Source: Chara braunii
Taxonomy: Eukaryota > Streptophyta > Charophyceae > Charales > Characeae
Assembly (NCBI GenBank): GCA_003427395.1
Contig: BFEA01000664.1
Span: 715,903 to 745,597, forward strand
Length of the DNA stretch: 29,695 nt
Direction of reading: 5' to 3'
The notes below the pieces were generated by a model. It was not told the DNA's origin, did not search any database, and saw nothing but the letters and a program-made list of their open reading frames with translations. Both the position numbers and the translations under genes were made by a program. Below, in pieces: positions 25,908 to 29,695 of the stretch (positions are counted from its first letter, which is position 1; each line of letters begins with the position of its first letter).

Positions 25908-27243
25908 TCACTCATCCCTCTCAAGTCTCATCCTCAATCTCTCATTTGATTGTGCGTTTCTTGTGCCTTGAGCCACGTCTACGTACTTCTTGAGATTGTG
26001 GCCTAGAAACATAGAGCCACGTGTAGCCTGCAAGTTTTGAATATGTCCATCCAAGCCCAAAGATACGGAAGTCAAGCATGGCACATAACTCTTCCACAAA
26101 GTAGGAAGATATGCTTGGAGAAGATCCCTCGTCTGAGATGTCGATACTATGAGGGTTCACTCACAACCTCATAGTCAATCTCTGCAGGGGAGATACACCT
26201 CTTGGCTAAATCAACCAAGTCACCCCAGTAAAAGCCATCTGTAAGGAGAAAGGGGACTGGAGGCCTGGGGTAATTAGTAAAGAGCTTGGGTCCAAAGCTA
26301 CGGATCAGCTTTGTGTCACTTTCATCAAGCTTTCTCTCCCTCTCTTCAAGATATTTTGCCGCGGAAATCCAGATCGAATCAAAGTGCCTATGAGTTTCCT
26401 TGCCCTTTTTCACATAGAGCCTCAAGTCATGAATGGTGCTTTCCGCAAACTTGGTGAGGACAACGAAGATTGACAAATCTTCTTGTCTGAAACCAATTGC
26501 ACTGACATATTGGTACTGGAAAGCATCCTTGAGAGCAATCTGATTGAGGTTGGTCAAGACCGACCCACTATCCAGAAAAAAAGAGATGATACTCATGTGT
26601 CAGGATAAATATGGAAGTTGTTCTGAATGTCCTTGATGAGAACACTGTCTGACTGACGCTGATCTGTGCAATGGCGAAGTAATGATCGATCTTGACTGAG
26701 GGTCACCGATGATGTTTCTAGATGATTGAAAGTTGTTAAGTAAGCTAGTCACTGAATGCTGAAAAGAAGAGATGATACTCATGTGTTGGGATGAATATTG
26801 AAGCTGATCTGAAAGTGCTTGATGAGAACACTGTCTGATTGACGTTGATCTGTGCAATGGCGAAGTAATGATAAATTTTGACTGAGGATCACCGATGATG
26901 TTTCTAGATGATTGAAAGTTGTTAGTAAACTGACCACTAAATGCTGACCACCTGACAGTAGAGTACTGAGAGAAAATGCGGATGATCGGATGATACTTGC
27001 TGATTGGTATGTTGGTAAAGTCTTCGAGAGAAGAGTTTGATCACATCTACATTCAACTGAGCTTCGCTCTGGCTTGCTCAACTGTCTCCAAAGATGAACC
27101 AATGTTGTGTTACTTGCCATTGTGATCATAGATATAGAAAATATATTCAATGTACTTTTTTTCCTCTGCCCTCTTGACAACATACTTCCTCAAGGTTAGT
27201 TTGTGAGATTCCATATCTTGGTCGACCTCCGTCTCCCATCGTA
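25908..27243 (-). CDS. Candidate three-exon gene with an EF-hand-like segment
   Basis: The proposed exons on the minus strand are A (about 27243-27114), B (26567-26165) and C (26027-25908). Junctions are A|GTAAC...CTGGATAG|B (546 bp) and GTT|GTGAGT...TTGCAG|C (137 bp). Both keep the reading frame: exon A ends with two codon bases and B begins with the third, and the second intron is in phase 0. Exon A contains LTLRKYVVKRAEEKKYIEYI and ends at IYDHNG. With exon B this makes DHNGNGSV, a near EF-hand calcium loop, but position 12 is Leu instead of Glu. B is about 134 residues (AIGFRQEDLSIFVVLTKF, YPRPPVPFLLTDGFYWGDL). C is basic and acidic, GHNLKKYVDVAQGTRNAQ, ending RLERDE. The 5' end is unresolved. 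The family was not recognised. Confidence 0.45.
26577..26945. repeat. Tandem ~187-bp duplication inside the first intron
   Basis: GAGATGATACTCATGTGT...TTCTAGATGATTGAAAGTTGTTA is present twice, from about 26577 and about 26765, with roughly 90 percent identity and small indels. On the minus strand each copy ends with the branch, pyrimidine tract and acceptor region of the intron. Confidence 0.9.
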
Positions 27244-27244
27244 C

Positions 27245-28390
27245 GCAGGAGTGTCATAGTTATACGGAATTCCTTTCACACTTTTCCTGCATAAATCTTA
27301 GATTTGATCAGTTTTATAGTAGAGAAATTACCCACGTTGCAGTTCTTTGAAACTTGCTTGCTTTTCATTTCTTGACCACTATCAATAACACTATGGGGTT
27401 ATGCAACTAGAGCCTCAGTGTCGCTAACTCCCTGTTGAGGTGAAAATTTCACTTCGGACCTATGTAATCAGAGCATTGTAAGGAGCGTTACTCATAATAC
27501 CCCCCCCCCCCCCCCGGTCTATTTTTCGTATTAAAATCAACAACTTTCACACACATTCAGTGCGGAGTTGAATGGCGGCTCTCACTCATAACACATAATG
27601 TGGCACGACTGGTCTCTGTCCTCATGAGCGAGAGAACCCACTGATCACAAACCCCTTTAGGATATTCAGTTCGCATTTATGCCTGATACAAAATGTAGTT
27701 GGACACTACTCTCTTTTCTGTACAAAGCAGGACGTGACTAATCACAACACAATACACGTGCTACACGAGGTACCACCAAACATTCAGAGTTATGAGTCAG
27801 AGTACTCTCATGATATTGTTGAGCACTATTTCCACTTATGAGAGCACAGGGTACTGCTCAACATAGCCCTTGTTCGTATGCAACGGAAGCGCAACAAAGT
27901 TTTCGTCTCTATTCATAAAATATCAATAAATATATTTTGCGTTTGATAAAATTTCATCAGAAAATAGTATGAATGGTAGTGCAATTCAAGCTCAACATAA
28001 ATACCACATGAAGCATTGTGGAGTATAACCCTCACTCATATATTGCCCTCTTCACAATGCAGTCTATGGCGAGAAGTTGTCTTTGCTCACGAGATAAAAC
28101 AGAGTATAACCATACGCTTTTCCATTCATAAAGTGTGTAGGGAGTAAACAATCGCAACTTCTTCTCGTGTACTATGTAGTGGTTTTATTGGTGATTTTCC
28201 CATAAACACACAAAGAGGTCGTTGTTGAAAGTACTGATTCCGGTTCATACATATCAAAGGGGTGGTGATGCAAGGTGTCTTTGCGTTTACGCGACATGAA
28301 GTGCTACCAACCACAACTTTAATATGTACACGTTGTAGAGCCAAACCCCGTTAGACTTTCGAGCATGTGTCGACCCCACTGCGGGTCCCA
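27245..28390. other. No supported gene; C16 run
   Basis: AT-rich sequence with short frames only. C16 occurs at 27500-27515. Part could hold 5' exons or the promoter of the minus-strand gene, since a coding-like stretch KGIPYNYDTPAYDGRRRS in another frame overlaps 27230-27285. Confidence 0.35.
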
Positions 28391-28397
28391 GTTGACC

Positions 28398-28482
28398 GGC
28401 CCGCCCACGCTCATCTCAGGGTGCGGGCCATTCGTCACAGGGTCACCCCCACGCAGTGCTCTGAGATGGATGGGGGTGGGCC
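28398..28482. other. Imperfect 22-bp inverted repeat with 41-base loop
   Basis: GGCCCGCCCACGCTCATCTCAG (28398-28419) pairs with the complement of CTGAGATGGATGGGGGTGGGCC (28461-28482) at 17 of 22 positions. The loop contains CAGGGTCACCCC, similar to the left end of the inner hAT-like element. Confidence 0.5.
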
Positions 28483-28489
28483 ATCGAGC

Positions 28490-29540
28490 GAGAGAGCTTT
28501 GACATTGGGGATGTAGCTCAACCCTCACGTTGGGTGGTAGTCTCGGTAATCTTTTCGCAAGCGTAGTTTTCCTGATTCTTGGTTGTGTTCGCAAGCAATT
28601 GCTCCTTCCAATACTCAAGTAGTTCAAAGGTTCTTTGAGAGTTTTTTTTCTTTTGTGCTTAGGCTAAGCGTCATCCTTAGGCCATGCACCATTTCCCTAA
28701 CGCAACAGTCTTATGGCCTCATCGGGGCACGGCAGTGTCGTCTTCCCCCTTTGCCCCTATGCATTTTTGTGATCCACATATTCCATTAATGACATTGTTG
28801 CCTGCCCCTTAGTCTTTTCGGGGCCTTCATCCGCATACAAAGGGTTACTTCACATTTCAACCATTCCAGACTTCACTCCCGTCTCACTCCACACTCAAAG
28901 TCTCATACACAAAGGCCCCATTCATAGGTAGAGTTTACACTAAGGCCCCTTGGCCCGTTGTCCTTTCCCATTCCTTTTGCCGCCCGGCCTACCCTACCCA
29001 GTCCCGCTTAAGACATCCCAATGCTACTCACCTACACAGTCAAACGCAAATGCAAAGACTGATACAATCCCCCATCGGGGTGAACACATAGCCCTTCCCA
29101 CATGCCTAATTTTTCTTCCTTTGCCCTTGGCTTCCTTCCATTTCCTTTCTTCTGCCCAGTCAATCCATCCTCTTTCTTTAGTCATGCAATCGGGGTTCTG
29201 GTTGAGTCAACTGACCTTTCTTTCAATCACCAATCTCTTTCTTTAGTCCTCTTTGGACCAGTCCTCTTCCGATCTCACAGCGTTTTGCGCTCACTGCTCT
29301 CAAGTGTTCCCTTTTTTTTTTTTTCTCCTTGGTGATACAAGGAACCGACTGTCCTCCCCTGGCCTTCTTCCTCCACCAAGTTAGGTCAACTTTCTCTCAT
29401 CGTTTGTCCCCTGACAATGTAACAAGTGAGTGGGAGAGGTTAGTTGCACACCAAGAGGGAAGGGGTAAGGATCAGACTTGGGATACGAGAGAGGTAGAGG
29501 GGAGGGAGAACCAAAGGAACATATGGGAAAGAGCGAGAGA
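28490..29540. other. Pyrimidine-rich, no supported gene
   Basis: The plus strand is C/T-rich from about 28800 to 29330, with frames of up to 98 codons that are Pro/Leu/Ser/Phe-rich for compositional reasons. GGGGATGTAGCTCA at 28507 resembles the 5' end of a nuclear tRNA-Ala but has no matching 3' half. Confidence 0.35.
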
Positions 29541-29545
29541 GGGAG

Positions 29546-29622
29546 AACTTAGAGGGAGAGATAGATAGATAAATAGATAGATAGATAGATAGATAGATAG
29601 AGATAGATAGATAGATAGATAG

Positions 29623-29655
<33 letters not shown>
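29546..29655. repeat. (GATA)n microsatellite
   Basis: About 110 bases of GATA units with periodic GAGATA interruptions. Confidence 0.95.

Positions 29656-29695
<40 letters not shown>
29656..29695. repeat. (GA)n microsatellite, continues past the window
   Basis: A perfect GA dinucleotide run follows the GATA array and reaches the right edge. Confidence 0.95.

Noticed and set aside
28507-28560. Nuclear tRNA-Ala gene starting GGGGATGTAGCTCA
   Set aside because: No anticodon stem, T arm or complementary acceptor end follows. Only the A-box-like half is present.
28950-29335. Overlapping plus-strand ORFs rich in Pro, Leu, Ser and Phe
   Set aside because: Composition follows the C/T-rich strand. 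Two frames are open together and no motif is visible.

Overview
The window looks like nuclear DNA from a plant or streptophyte-type eukaryote. The evidence is indirect: short GT-AG introns in a candidate gene, degenerate non-LTR retrotransposon (LINE) pieces, hAT-like TIR elements, long AATC/GATT, GA, TG and GATA simple-sequence arrays, and a decayed organelle-type tRNA-Gln(UUG) matching the plant mitochondrial form. There are no bacterial-style operons, Shine-Dalgarno spacing or rRNA. No intact conserved housekeeping gene was recognised. Most real protein signal is decayed: open frames that continue across stop codons or change frame at homopolymers.

Layout. 1-215: extremely G-rich CpG-rich start. 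860-3242: a decayed coding region in which an unknown ~180-residue domain is repeated in tandem two, probably three, times, followed by a further coding stretch broken at A and T homopolymers. 3240-4260: copy A of a dispersed repeat family that recurs inverted near 15.25-15.47 kb and partly near 21.5-21.93 kb. 4.3-5.5 kb: one weak minus-strand coding fragment in otherwise unassigned sequence. 5.6-6.75 kb: two AATC/GATT inverted arrays enclosing a triplicated ~200-bp repeat. 6.94-7.66 kb: an alternating GA minisatellite, then (TA)n and (GA)n just ahead of a small ORF. 7.9-10.0 kb: decayed or exon-like coding fragments, the best with one in-frame stop (8750-9628). 10.7-11.3 kb: AT-rich organelle-like block with tandem repeats and the tRNA-Gln relic. 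11.6-14.5 kb: scattered short ORFs, C-tract, and a 49-bp repeat followed by TATAAAA. 14.6-14.8 kb: LINE reverse-transcriptase fragment. 14.95-15.1 kb: (TG)n and (TC)n. 16.26-16.53 kb: possible secreted peptide. 16.83-18.47 kb: a ~122-bp tandem array, then nine copies of a CTTAGAAACAATG motif. 19.2-19.7 kb: degenerate tandem array. 20.2-20.8 kb: reading frame with one stop. 21.94-24.98 kb: a minus-strand LINE carrying nested hAT-like insertions. 25.9-27.24 kb: the best candidate for a spliced gene, on the minus strand, with two phase-compatible introns and an EF-hand-like segment. 27.3-29.5 kb: mostly unassigned, pyrimidine-rich to the right. 29.55-29.70 kb: GATA then GA repeats.

Taken together this is a transposon- and repeat-dominated intergenic landscape. 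The main features worth following are the unknown tandem-domain pseudogene, the near-perfect 26-nt palindrome present at three distant sites, the dispersed repeat family that includes two of those sites, the nested hAT-in-hAT-in-LINE insertion, and the spliced gene with a tandemly duplicated intron acceptor.
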